From an uncultured Clostridia bacterium (GTDB taxonomy: Bacteria; Bacillota; Clostridia; UBA1381): DNA of 64,000 bases. A program made the position numbers and the translations under genes. The stretch lies in the NCBI GenBank assembly GCA_934489015.1, contig CAKSSN010000013.1:1-64000 (forward strand), in the 5' to 3' direction. The first letter of the stretch is position 1, and every line of letters begins with the position of its first letter. This document shows, in pieces, positions 43,522-51,987 of the stretch. A model generated the notes under the pieces. The model was given only the letters and a program-made list of their open reading frames with translations, had not been told where the DNA came from and did no database searches.

Positions 43522-44691
43522 TTATAAAGCGTCCAGATTGCAAAGCACCGTTCCGCAAACATTAAAAATTATTCCGTAAAGCGTTAAGAGCGCAAGCGGC
43601 AGACTGTCGCTTTGCTTTTTGTCGGATACGGCTATTATAAACAGAGCAAACGGCAAAACATCATTTGTATATCTGTTTCCGAACTGCCAGCCGCCCATTG
43701 TTTTATGGCAGCATATCAGAAAAAGCTCCGCTGCCAGAAGCACCGCCGCCGTCCACTTAAGCGTGCCGTTATTTTTTTTGAAGCACATAATACCGGCAGC
43801 GGCGAACACAGGGCTTGCAAGAAGCATATTCATTCCGTCAAACTGCTGCATTTTAAGCGCGCCGTTATCCGCAATTTTCGGAAGCCTTATAAGAGAATAA
43901 ATATTATTTTTTAAATAAGACAGGCTGAACTGTCCGTTTTTTGCTTCTACAAACTCCGGGAGGTAGTTGTGACCAAATTCAAATATATTGCCAAATCTTG
44001 CATAGTTAAGCCACATATAAAACGCTGCAACAGCCGCCGCACCGAAAAACTGCCAATACCGCTTTATAAACACACCCTTTTCGCAGCGCCGATATAAAAT
44101 CATGCAAAGCAGCGGAAAATACAATACCTGAAACGGTCTGCACCCCACCGCAAACGACCAAAGCAAAAAGGATAAAAATCCTCTCTTTTTAAGTGCGCAG
44201 TATATCGCCGCAGCCGTCAGCGTATAGCACATATTCTGAGCAATAAACCACACCCATGCGTCAATGCTTACAAAAAGAAGATTTGAGCCGCAGCAAAAAA
44301 GCAGCGTATATAAAAGCGCTCTTTTTGAATATACTCCCTCGCTTTTTAGTATCATATAGGTTATAACGGCGCCGCCTATCGAAAACGCAAGCGCAAAAAG
44401 CCCCTCAAACACAGGTATGCCAAGCAATACGAACGGAAAATACACCACCGACGGAAACGGCGGAAAGCTTACAAAAAATCTGTAGTCATATTCGGCAAGC
44501 TCCAAATGCGCATAGCCGCGCCCCAAATCAAGGCTTCCGTCACGCCACGCCTGCGCCTGAAGAAGATATGAATTATACGGGTTTGCAGAAAGCGGCGAAT
44601 TTCCCGAAAACATCCATATAACCGCATGAACGATTAAAACCGCGAATGCGATAAGGATTATATTTTTATCCGCCGCCTTTATTTTTTTCAT
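43522..44691 (-). CDS. Polytopic membrane protein, GT-C glycosyltransferase-like
   Basis: A 389-aa membrane protein with about ten predicted helices (first: IILIAFAVLIVHAVIWMF, about 10-28). After helix 1 comes a luminal loop with several acidic residues (QAWRDGSLDLGRGY, AEYDYRFFVSFPPFPS), the arrangement seen in GT-C enzymes that use polyprenyl-phosphate sugars. A late loop has KTMGGWQFGNRYTNDVLPF. No family can be named with certainty. It starts one base after the ychF stop region (gap of 1 bp), so it is in the ychF transcript. Confidence 0.6.
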   Translation of the reverse strand: MKKIKAADKNIILIAFAVLIVHAVIWMFSGNSPLSANPYNSYLLQAQAWRDGSLDLGRGYAHLELAEYDYRFFVSFPPFPSVVYFPFVLLGIPVFEGLFALAFSIGGAVITYMILKSEGVYSKRALLYTLLFCCGSNLLFVSIDAWVWFIAQNMCYTLTAAAIYCALKKRGFLSFLLWSFAVGCRPFQVLYFPLLCMILYRRCEKGVFIKRYWQFFGAAAVAAFYMWLNYARFGNIFEFGHNYLPEFVEAKNGQFSLSYLKNNIYSLIRLPKIADNGALKMQQFDGMNMLLASPVFAAAGIMCFKKNNGTLKWTAAVLLAAELFLICCHKTMGGWQFGNRYTNDVLPFALFIIAVSDKKQSDSLPLALLTLYGIIFNVCGTVLCNLDAL

Positions 44692-44692
44692 A

Positions 44693-45787
44693 TCAGACGT
44701 TAAATCTGAAAAGAACTATATCTCCGTCCTTCATAACATAGTCCTTTCCCTCAGAACGCACAAGTCCCTTTTCCTTAGCAACGGCCATTGTGCCCGAAGC
44801 CATAAGGTCATCATAAGAAACAACCTCAGCGCGTATAAATCCGCGTTCAAAATCCGAATGGATTTTTCCCGCTGCCTGAGGCGCCTTTGTGCCGCGCGTT
44901 ATTGTCCATGCCCTTACCTCCGGCTCTCCGGCAGTAAGATAGCTTATAAGACCCAAAAGCTTGTAGCTTGCCTTTATAAGTCTGTCAAGTCCCGATTCGC
45001 TCATGCCGAGCTCCTCTAAAAACATTGCCTTTTCATCGCCGTCAAGCTGCGAAATTTCTTCTTCTATTTTTGCGGAAACAGGCATAACTTCAGCGTTATC
45101 GTCCTTTGCGTATTCCTTAACGCGATTTACAAGCTCATTGTTTTCTATGCCCTTTGCGAAATCATCCTCCGCAACATTTGCCGCATAAATAACCGGCTTC
45201 ATTGATATAAGCGCAATTTCGCGCATTATAAGCTCCTCTTCTTCTGTATATTCAAGGCTTCTTGCCGGTTTGCCGTCCTCAAGAGCCGCCTTAACGCGCT
45301 CTAAAAGCTCAAGCTCCGACGCAAGCGACTTGTCGCCCTTCATTGCCTTTTTTGTTCTGTCTATTCTTCTGTCTATAATTTCAACATCCGAGAAAATAAG
45401 CTCAAGATTTATTGTTTCAATATCGCGTATCGGGTCAACGGAGCCGTCAACATGAGTAATATTTTCGTCCTCAAAACATCTTACAACATGAACTATTGCG
45501 TCAACCTCGCGTATGTGCGAAAGGAACTTGTTTCCGAGTCCCTCGCCCTTGCTTGCACCCTTGACAAGACCTGCAATATCGACAAATTCAATATACGCTC
45601 TCGTAACCTTTTTTGGATTGTACATTTTTGCAAGAGCGTCAATTCTCTCATCGGGAACGTCAACAACGCCGACATTCGGCTCTATCGTACAAAACGGATA
45701 ATTCGCCGATTCCGCACCTGCCTTTGTAATCGCGTTAAAAAGCGTTGATTTTCCAACATTCGGAAGACCCACTATACCTAATTTCAT
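44693..45787 (-). CDS. ychF: Redox-regulated ATPase YchF (Obg family)
   Basis: A 364-aa cytoplasmic OLA1/YchF protein that binds ribosomes and hydrolyses ATP rather than GTP. G1 is GIVGLPNVGKSTLFNA; the switch region has NYPFCTIEPNVGVV; G3 is FVDIAGLVKGASKGEGLG; VIYAANVAEDDF stands in the altered G4 position that changes nucleotide preference. The C-terminal TGS-like domain ends RSEGKDYVMKDGDIVLFRFNV. Length is that of the family. Confidence 0.96.
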   Translation of the reverse strand: MKLGIVGLPNVGKSTLFNAITKAGAESANYPFCTIEPNVGVVDVPDERIDALAKMYNPKKVTRAYIEFVDIAGLVKGASKGEGLGNKFLSHIREVDAIVHVVRCFEDENITHVDGSVDPIRDIETINLELIFSDVEIIDRRIDRTKKAMKGDKSLASELELLERVKAALEDGKPARSLEYTEEEELIMREIALISMKPVIYAANVAEDDFAKGIENNELVNRVKEYAKDDNAEVMPVSAKIEEEISQLDGDEKAMFLEELGMSESGLDRLIKASYKLLGLISYLTAGEPEVRAWTITRGTKAPQAAGKIHSDFERGFIRAEVVSYDDLMASGTMAVAKEKGLVRSEGKDYVMKDGDIVLFRFNV

Positions 45788-45999
45788 TTTATCTCACAAC
45801 TCCTTGATTTTACTTATGTTTTGGCGATTGGTATATGTGATTTACACCATTCCCGCTCGGAAATGCTCCTCTTTTTTTATTTAAAAAGAAAAAGAGCCGA
45901 TACAATATATATACTATATCATATTTGCTCAAATTTTTCAATACCCAAAATCACATTTTTTATATACATCTCTATAATTTTAATATTTGCCAATTATAT

Positions 46000-46143
46000 T
46001 TAGCTATATTGACAATGCTTTCCCGATAAATTTTTAAGTCCCTTTTCTTTTATCCAAAAAAGCAGTACATTAAAAATACACACACAAAAACAAGATATTG
46101 CCAAACACGCTCTTATTTTATCGGCATATTTAGTTTCCGGCAT
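46000..46143 (-). CDS. 47-aa single-helix membrane protein
   Basis: A short reading frame that starts inside the end of the cadherin-like gene (ATG at 46143) with GAGGAG 7 nt upstream. It encodes MPETKYADKIR, a hydrophobic helix (CLAISCFCVCIFNVLLFW, about 13-30) and a basic tail. The overlap and good SD suggest translational coupling with the upstream membrane protein. No family is recognised. It could be chance; conservation would decide. Confidence 0.45.
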   Translation of the reverse strand: MPETKYADKIRACLAISCFCVCIFNVLLFWIKEKGLKNLSGKHCQYS

Positions 46144-47266
46144 CCTCTATCTCCTCAGCAACTTCAAGCATCACTTCCGTATCAAAATGCATTCTTCTCT
46201 CGCACAAGCAGCACGCCGCAAAAAAACCTATTGCAAACAGCACGGAGCCGAGCAGCAAAATACAGACAACCAGCTGAAAAACCGAAAATTTCGGCGTAAA
46301 AAGGTTAGCATACGAAAGCCGTAATGTATAAATACCGTATGTATCCTCGCTCGGCGGGGTAACCAGAATGTTTACAAATACCGGCTGACTGTCATTCATT
46401 TCTTCCGCGCCGATTACCTGCACAATATCATTTTTGTCGGCAGGATATGCCTGAATATCGAGATTTTTCACGCTCTTCGGAACAGTTAAATCATAATAGG
46501 TCTTATACTGCGAAAAACCGACATCAACCGCATCGCCGTTTATCTTAATATTTGAAAGAGTTGCGGTATCTCTCAGCGAAGCTGTAACATACGCTTTTCT
46601 GTACAGGTTAAGATAGTAAGTTTTGCTTTTTCCGTTTGATTCTGTCACCTTAAGCTCATATTCCGTCCTTCTTCCCTCTTTGAGTGTTCCGTCGCTGTTT
46701 AATTCATCGAGACATTTGATTTCAATTGCGGCATCGGCATTTACCGTTCTGTAGTTTACATCCGCCTCATCAAAGCTTTTTATGTTATTTTCCAAAATTG
46801 CATAATAGGTAATTTTGTAACGGCTGAACTGCGGTGAAAAATTCCCGTTTTTCACACCAAGATAAGAAAGCCCCGTCCACACGGATCCGGCCGCATCGCC
46901 GATATAAATGTTCAGGTGATATTCAGCGGTATCATATTCGCCGAGAGTATCATAAACAGATACGGTAACAATATTTTCGGAATCGGAAAACTCCGTTATC
47001 TCATCATCTCCGCTGATTTCATATTTAAATCGCGGCTCTGTAAGCTCAACCGAAACCGAAACATCATTTGTAAGCGAAGACATTATTACATCATAGTAAT
47101 ATACGTCCGGGTCAAAATCATTTAGAAAATATCCGTTTTCGACAGATATTTTTTCAACCATATACGGCTTATTTTTTTCAGCTGCAGCCGTTTGTATAAA
47201 AAACATTGAAAAAAACGTCAGAAACACTAACATTTGCGCTGCAAGCTTTATTTTGTTTTGTTTCAT
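46130..47266 (-). CDS. Membrane-anchored protein with cadherin-like beta-sandwich repeats
   Basis: A 378-aa exported protein. Start at 47266 (GGAGGG 8 nt upstream); signal peptide KIKLAAQMLVFLTFFSMFF. Three cadherin-like (PF12733-type) repeats follow, with the usual FDPDVYYYDV, FSPQFSRYKITYY and FSQYKTYYDLTVP strands. A transmembrane helix (about 335-360, LVVCILLLGSVLFAIGFFAACC) and an acidic cytoplasmic tail (EVMLEVAEEIEDAGN) end it. The domains face outside. Its role is unknown; the tail may bind a cytoplasmic or membrane partner such as the overlapping 47-aa protein. Confidence 0.75.
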   Translation of the reverse strand: MKQNKIKLAAQMLVFLTFFSMFFIQTAAAEKNKPYMVEKISVENGYFLNDFDPDVYYYDVIMSSLTNDVSVSVELTEPRFKYEISGDDEITEFSDSENIVTVSVYDTLGEYDTAEYHLNIYIGDAAGSVWTGLSYLGVKNGNFSPQFSRYKITYYAILENNIKSFDEADVNYRTVNADAAIEIKCLDELNSDGTLKEGRRTEYELKVTESNGKSKTYYLNLYRKAYVTASLRDTATLSNIKINGDAVDVGFSQYKTYYDLTVPKSVKNLDIQAYPADKNDIVQVIGAEEMNDSQPVFVNILVTPPSEDTYGIYTLRLSYANLFTPKFSVFQLVVCILLLGSVLFAIGFFAACCLCERRMHFDTEVMLEVAEEIEDAGN

Positions 47267-47420
47267 CGATATATCCCTCCGGGTACTCATTTTCCGTAAA
47301 ATTTATGTTAATATCATAATTTTGGCGGGCATCATTATGTTTGCCTTAACGCTTGCGGCAAAATTATCTGCGAAGCGGTGCTCTTTGCCGCAGAATATAT
47401 TTTTCCGCTCTATATTGAAA

Positions 47421-47681
47421 TTAATGTTGCTTGTCATCTTCAAGCAATACCTGATCGGTTTTTGTTCTGAGCAAAAGCAGCATATCAAACTCTTTAAGAG
47501 TAATATCAAGCCCCTCTTTGCCGAACAGCGTCAATATTCTCGACAGGTATTCCGTTCGCATCATATCGTTTCTGCATAGTGCAAGCTTTTTAAGCTCCTC
47601 TTTCAGGTCTTTGTTGGTATCAAGCTCATAATTAAATTTTGCCACCTTGTCAAACGTTACCTTTTTTCTTCTGAAAAACAA
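47421..47681 (-). CDS. Small hypothetical cytoplasmic protein
   Basis: An 86-aa mostly helical protein (KVTFDKVAKFNYELDTN, EELKKLALCRNDMMRTEYLSRILTLFG, TLKEFDMLLLLRTKTD). GGAGG sits 8 nt before a TTG at 47681, which I use as start; a GTG three codons earlier overlaps the SD. No family recognised. It has an extended -10 (TG-T-TATAAT) just upstream and lies before the cadherin-like gene on the same strand. Confidence 0.55.
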   Translation of the reverse strand: MFFRRKKVTFDKVAKFNYELDTNKDLKEELKKLALCRNDMMRTEYLSRILTLFGKEGLDITLKEFDMLLLLRTKTDQVLLEDDKQH

Positions 47682-47725
47682 TGCATTCACCTCCGGGCAG
47701 CTTTTTATATTTTAATTATAACAAA

Positions 47726-47749
47726 AAAACCACCCTTGCGGATGGTTTT
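47726..47749 (-). terminator. Rho-independent terminator
   Basis: On the minus strand AAAACCATCC-GCAA-GGGTGGTTTT is followed by TTT. It insulates the 86-aa gene from transcripts coming from the right. Confidence 0.7.
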
Positions 47750-47752
47750 AGT

Positions 47753-47980
47753 CGTAATTGGTCGATTTTGAAGCGTAATTGGTCTTTCGAAATTCTGACT
47801 CTGCAATAAATGTAGGGCGGTAAAAAATATAAAATAAATGAGCACAAATTCTCCAAATCCCGTATAATAGAGCCGAACAAAACGCTATAGGAGCTTCAAA
47901 ATATGCCCGCTTAACACAACAATTCGATTTGCAAAGCTTCAATTGACTTATTTCGGCGCTATGTCTCAATAGCGTTTTGT
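47753..47980. repeat. Short repeats in a 300-bp gene-free stretch
   Basis: An 11-bp direct repeat CGTAATTGGTC occurs at 47753-47763 and 47774-47784. A 12-bp inverted repeat ACAAAACGCTAT / ATAGCGTTTTGT bounds 47877-47980 (104 bp). No gene is supported here. The inverted repeat could mark a MITE-like insertion, but no target duplication was identified. Confidence 0.4.
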
Positions 47981-47997
47981 CAATGCTTTTTAAAGTT

Positions 47998-48027
47998 AAA
48001 GTGCGGCCGAATTTTCGGCCGCACTTT
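47998..48027 (-). terminator. Terminator after the LRR gene
   Basis: AAAGTGCGGCCGA pairs over 13 bp with TCGGCCGCACTTT across a 4-nt loop, 10 nt after the stop of the LRR gene. The T-tract is short (TTTAACTTT). Confidence 0.75.
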
Positions 48028-48036
48028 GATAAATAT

Positions 48037-49266
48037 TTATTTTACAATTTCAGCGTCACATACAGGCTTCATATTTTCAAGGCTTTCCCAAACCATAACC
48101 TTTGCCAAATCAAATTTTTCGTCTACAACGAAATAAATTGTTTCATCCTTGTTCGGCGAAGATAATGTTTTAATTAATTTTCCTTTTTCATAGCAAGCAA
48201 GAATTATTTGTGCATTTTGCGGCAGATAATTCGGTATTGTCACAAAAATGCTTTCACCGTTTACGGCGGTCACACAAACAGTCTTTGTACCCTTTGAGCA
48301 ATCAGCTTCGGTTACAAAAGTAAATGTACCCGCAGCGTCGCAGCATTTCACCGCTATATAGTATTTTTCTCCTGCGGTTAAGCTATACGCAATTTTGAAA
48401 TTATTGTTCTCTCCGCTGTTATCGTCCGCTGTCAGCAGCTGCTTTTTGCTGTCATACAAATAGCCGTATGTATCAACATTTCCTTTGGTATAAAATCCGT
48501 ATTTACCCGTTGCTTTCGGAGTAAATTCATAGTAAATCATCTGTTCGCTATCAGCTGCCGCAACGGTATACTGCTGATTTGCGTCGGCTTCAAAGGCATT
48601 GTCAAAGCTTGTTCCCGTTCTGTCTGCCCAAGCAGCATAAAGGATTGGTGCATTGCCATAGTATGGGAAAGTCAACGGTGTGCCAAACAGGTTCTCATTA
48701 TTATACCAACCTAAAAATGTTTTGTCGCCGTTTTCCACAACCGGCAATGAAATTACAGCATAATCAGTTATGTCGGGAAGAACGCTATCGCAGTTCGTAA
48801 CAAATTTATATGTCTTTTTTAACGCGTTATAAACGATTGTCGACCGTTTAAGCGTATCATTGCCTCTGCTAATACTAATATAAATCCATTTATCTTTTGA
48901 CCCGGCATAGAAAGTAATTGAAATCGGACAATTATAAAATGCACTATTTTCAATACTTCTTACACTTTCAGATATTATTACACTTGTTAAGCTGCTGCAA
49001 CCGTAAAATGCTCTATAACCAATGCTTGTTACACTGTCAGGTATTGTTATACTTTTCAGGTTGATGCAAAAAGAAAATGCATCACGATCAATTTTTGTTA
49101 CAGGCTTTCCGTCAATAATTGACGGGATTTCAACCGTTATGGCCGATTCGTCACAATCAGTAATTGTAACACTATCGCCCGACACGGTATAATATAAATA
49201 ATCATCATATCTTTCGGCTGATACATTTAACACTCCAAACGCAAATATGCTCATGCACACCATCAT
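48037..49266 (-). CDS. Secreted BspA-like leucine-rich-repeat protein, possible frameshifted start
   Basis: At least 409 aa. A hydrophobic leader (MSIFAFGVLNVSA) precedes BspA/LRR_5 repeats (DAFSFCINLKSITIPDSV, YRAFYGCSSLTSVIISESV), an InlB-type B-repeat (FLGWYNNENLFGTP, PILYAAW), a PPC-like sandwich (IYYEFTPKATGKYGFYTKG) and the shared tail module (IILACYEKGKLIKTL, KVMVWESLENMKPV). A good SD (GAGGAG) and ATG lie upstream at 49355 in another frame; one extra base in the A7 tract (49320-49326) or T7 tract (49303-49309) would join them and supply a basic signal-peptide start (ERAIKKKILLSF). Likely an adhesin. Confidence 0.78.
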   Translation of the reverse strand: MMVCMSIFAFGVLNVSAERYDDYLYYTVSGDSVTITDCDESAITVEIPSIIDGKPVTKIDRDAFSFCINLKSITIPDSVTSIGYRAFYGCSSLTSVIISESVRSIENSAFYNCPISITFYAGSKDKWIYISISRGNDTLKRSTIVYNALKKTYKFVTNCDSVLPDITDYAVISLPVVENGDKTFLGWYNNENLFGTPLTFPYYGNAPILYAAWADRTGTSFDNAFEADANQQYTVAAADSEQMIYYEFTPKATGKYGFYTKGNVDTYGYLYDSKKQLLTADDNSGENNNFKIAYSLTAGEKYYIAVKCCDAAGTFTFVTEADCSKGTKTVCVTAVNGESIFVTIPNYLPQNAQIILACYEKGKLIKTLSSPNKDETIYFVVDEKFDLAKVMVWESLENMKPVCDAEIVK

Positions 49267-49631
49267 AAAGGATAATAAAATTTTCTTTTTTATTGCTCTT
49301 TCAAAAAAATATTCAATAATTTTTTTCGTCCGTTTAAGTAAACCATAAATCTCATTTTCTCCTCATTAATACTATATAAAATTATAGCATATATTTCTTT
49401 AAAAAGCAATACTTTTTAATTATTTTGTATAAAAAGTTGAATATTTTATTTTTATATCATTTTTAATCCGAAGCAAGTTTATTCATTTTATTTTTTCGCT
49501 ATCAGGTATATCAAAAAACAAACTAAGTCTCTATAATATATACATATATTAAAAATACGCAAAACATTGCCGCTTAATTTTTGTATAACGGAAAATTCTC
49601 ACCACAGCAAGCAAAAAACTTCAAAAGAAAA

Positions 49632-49659
49632 AACCTCAAGGCCGAAAAGCCTTGAAGTT
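49632..49659 (-). terminator. Terminator after tRNA-Leu
   Basis: On the minus strand AACTTCAAGGC pairs with GCCTTGAGGTT and is followed by TTTTCTTTT, a few bases after the tRNA 3' end. Confidence 0.85.
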
Positions 49660-49666
49660 CTTACTT

Positions 49667-49755
49667 TGGTGCCGATGACCGGGGTCGAACCGGTACGGGA
49701 ATTTCTTCCCACGGGATTTTAAGTCCCGGGCGTCTGCCAGTTCCGCCACATCGGC
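49667..49755 (-). tRNA. tRNA-Leu (anticodon UAA)
   Basis: The minus strand reads GCCGATGTGGCGGAACTGGC at the 5' end, a D-arm with AGACGC, an anticodon stem-loop GGGAC-TTAAAAT-CCC with anticodon UAA, a long variable arm (GTGGGAAGAAATTCCCGT) characteristic of a class II tRNA, the T-loop GGTTCGACCC and an encoded CCA (49667-49669). The acceptor stem GCCGATG pairs with CATCGGC. Confidence 0.96.
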
Positions 49756-49964
49756 ATAACCTACCATATTATTATATCATATAATAATAAAAAAGTCAAT
49801 AGAAAAATTAAAAAAATTTAAATAAGTTAATTACCAAAGTAGGCTCACGGTTAATTTCTCATAAATACTTTATAAAAAAAACATGGTAGAGTTAATTTAT
49901 GATGCAAAACCCGAACATGACAGACCTAATTAAATACAATTAATAATTCGTGCTTTGCCATGTG

Positions 49965-50807
49965 TTATAATTCGTCTTTAAAGTCCAGCCTTACTATTTG
50001 CATTTTCATCACATTGTCGCCTAATTTTGCCAGCAAACGAAAAAATCTGCCGACAGACCGATCCTTCAGGTCATTATAACCGAGCATATAGCCCTTGCTT
50101 GAAGCTTCAATGTTATTTCCCCACATGGAAAGCTCCTTTTTTGCGTCGGAAACGGAAAAATAAGCGTTTACATCTTTAATTTCTGCGGTTTTAAGCCATG
50201 TTTTTGCTATCAGCTTTACCGCCGCCTTACCTGCCGCGTCAAATACAAGTCTGCCGCACGGGAACGCTTTTGCCATAGCGCAGGCAAGCGATTTTACCTG
50301 TTCTGTGAGAAAATAGTAAAAGACACCCGAAGCGAAAAACACAGCGCCGTCGGAGGCGTCAATTTTTTCAAACCACTGCATATCGTTTAAGTCGCACGGT
50401 ATATTTTCCTCGCGCTCTTTAGCAGGCAAAAGCTCATTGCGCACGTTTATCACATCCGGAAAGTCAAGATTATAAATTTTGCAGCGCCCGTTATCGCAGT
50501 ATCTGCCAGTATTATCAAGGCCGCAGCCGAGATTGACAACTGCCGCATTCGGATGAGTATTTAAGTAATCACGAATTTCAAAGGCAATATCGTTTTGCCG
50601 CATTGCAACCTCTAAAAAACCGAATTTTTGCATAAGGCTTCCCCATTTTTCGGCTGCTTCCGAAAAGTCATAGTCAATTTTATCAATCAGTCGGGCTGCT
50701 GCTTCATCACGATATAAATTCGGGAAAAGCTCGGAGCACATTTTTCGCGCATAAAGCGGAATAATAAGCGTTTCCTGCACAGTGTTTTTCTCTATTTTAT
50801 ATTTCAT
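49965..50807 (-). CDS. Leucine carboxyl methyltransferase-like SAM methyltransferase
   Basis: A 280-aa member of the LCM/PPM1-like family. VVNLGCGLDNTGRYC is the SAM-binding motif with the family's extra DNT, YNLDFPDVINVRNELLP follows, and FASGVFYYFL is the next conserved strand. The start at 50807 has GAGGAA 7 nt upstream. In bacteria these act on small molecules or are of unknown substrate. It lies just downstream of the broken ketopantoate-reductase-like gene. Confidence 0.82.
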   Translation of the reverse strand: MKYKIEKNTVQETLIIPLYARKMCSELFPNLYRDEAAARLIDKIDYDFSEAAEKWGSLMQKFGFLEVAMRQNDIAFEIRDYLNTHPNAAVVNLGCGLDNTGRYCDNGRCKIYNLDFPDVINVRNELLPAKEREENIPCDLNDMQWFEKIDASDGAVFFASGVFYYFLTEQVKSLACAMAKAFPCGRLVFDAAGKAAVKLIAKTWLKTAEIKDVNAYFSVSDAKKELSMWGNNIEASSKGYMLGYNDLKDRSVGRFFRLLAKLGDNVMKMQIVRLDFKDEL

Positions 50808-50858
50808 AAATATTTTCCTCGCTTTCTCGGCTGAGGGCTGCAAAGCAATACAGTCTTT

Positions 50859-51785
50859 TCATTTTAAATATTTTCCGCTTTCTCTTTCAAGCTCCTGCCA
50901 TACGGGATATTTTGCATTGTTTTTGTCATAAAAGCCTTTAATATCACGGTTTAGTGCGCTCATTTCATCGGCGGCATTCATAGCATGGTCGCAGACGCAT
51001 ATTTTTCCGAGAGCCGTTGCGCACATAAGTCTGAAAAAGATAAAACAGGTTTTCCAATACCTTGCGCTTTCAAAATCCTCATCCGATTTCGGCAAAATTT
51101 TATGACCGGCGCTTTTAATGATCCGATAGTCTTCAACGTTTGCATCAATCAATCGGTTAAGATAAGTTTTGTCCTTTTTTAATTTTTTCAGATTGCCGTC
51201 TGCTTTATAGCACGCGAAAGCTGCCGGGAGTACAATAGCGGCGTGACAAAGGAGATAATCCTCCATATCAGGTTCATATGTAACCTTATATTTTGTTTTG
51301 TCAAAAATCTACCCGACAAGCCTTTTTCCCGACTGCGCACCTTTAATCTGCCCGATTGTGATTTTGTGCAGGTCAACCGAAACAACGCGGTCGCTTTCTC
51401 TGTGACCTGCGGAGGATGCAAAAGCAAACATCACATTTTTCTCCGGCAAAAGTGCGGCGGTTTCTGCTACACGTACATTGTTGCCGACAAAGATAATATT
51501 TTCGGATTTATTTTCCCTGAGCGTATCAATAACCGATGTAATATGCGTATACCGAACGACAACAAAAATCACGTCGTATATGTCATCGGGCTTTAAAGCG
51601 GTGATTACCGGAATACCGTATGTATGTGCAGCCGGAAAAAGCATACTTTTTATGCAAAGCCCGTTGTTTTTAATATTTTCCGCCCACTTCCCTCTTGCAA
51701 GCAATGTAACATTTTTCCCCGCGCGAAAAAGATTTGCCGCAAGATTGCATCCGAGCACACCTGCACCCAGTACAAGAATTTTCAT
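50859..51785 (-). pseudogene. Ketopantoate reductase-like gene broken by one amber codon
   Basis: Two pieces in the same frame make one ApbA/PanE-type protein of about 308 codons. The N-terminal piece has the NADP loop KILVLGAGVLGCNLA and SAGHRESDRVVSVDLH. The C-terminal piece has MEDYLLCHAAIVLPAAFACY and the helical C-terminal domain. Between them the frame stays intact through RLVG-TAG-IFDKTKYKVTYEP; only the TAG at 51309-51311 interrupts it. TAG is used as an ordinary stop elsewhere here, so readthrough is unlikely. The start at 51785 has AAAGGA 10 nt upstream. The enzyme would reduce 2-dehydropantoate or a related keto acid. Confidence 0.8.
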
Positions 51786-51950
51786 AACCAATCATTCCTT
51801 TCGTGCTGTATGGCACAAAACTTAAGTCTGATACCGCCCTGAGCAAAAAAGTTATGCTATGGGCTTTTTTTCTGACTTTTTCACCGCCATTTGTGAGATT
51901 TTTACGCAGCCTGATTTGACCTTACTTTAATATTATTTAATCACGAAATT

Positions 51951-51982
51951 AAAAACTTGTCAAGCTGTTTTGACAAGTTTTT
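51951..51982 (-). terminator. Terminator of the cohesin/dockerin operon
   Basis: AAAAACTTGTCAA pairs perfectly over 13 bp with TTGACAAGTTTTT across a 6-nt loop, right after the SLH-cohesin stop. Symmetric A/T flanks allow termination both ways. Confidence 0.88.
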
Positions 51983-51987
51983 TAAAA

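Noticed and set aside
47748..47969. 73-codon frame as a transposase fragment
   Set aside because: No DDE or other transposase motif; only short repeats support anything mobile here.
49380..49630. Gene in the gap between the LRR start and tRNA-Leu
   Set aside because: AT-rich with many stops in all frames; only the tRNA terminator is supported at its edge.
51309..51311. TAG read as pyrrolysine or a reassigned codon
   Set aside because: TAG ends the intact methyltransferase gene at 42742, and no pyrrolysine genes are seen in the window; a nonsense mutation is simpler.
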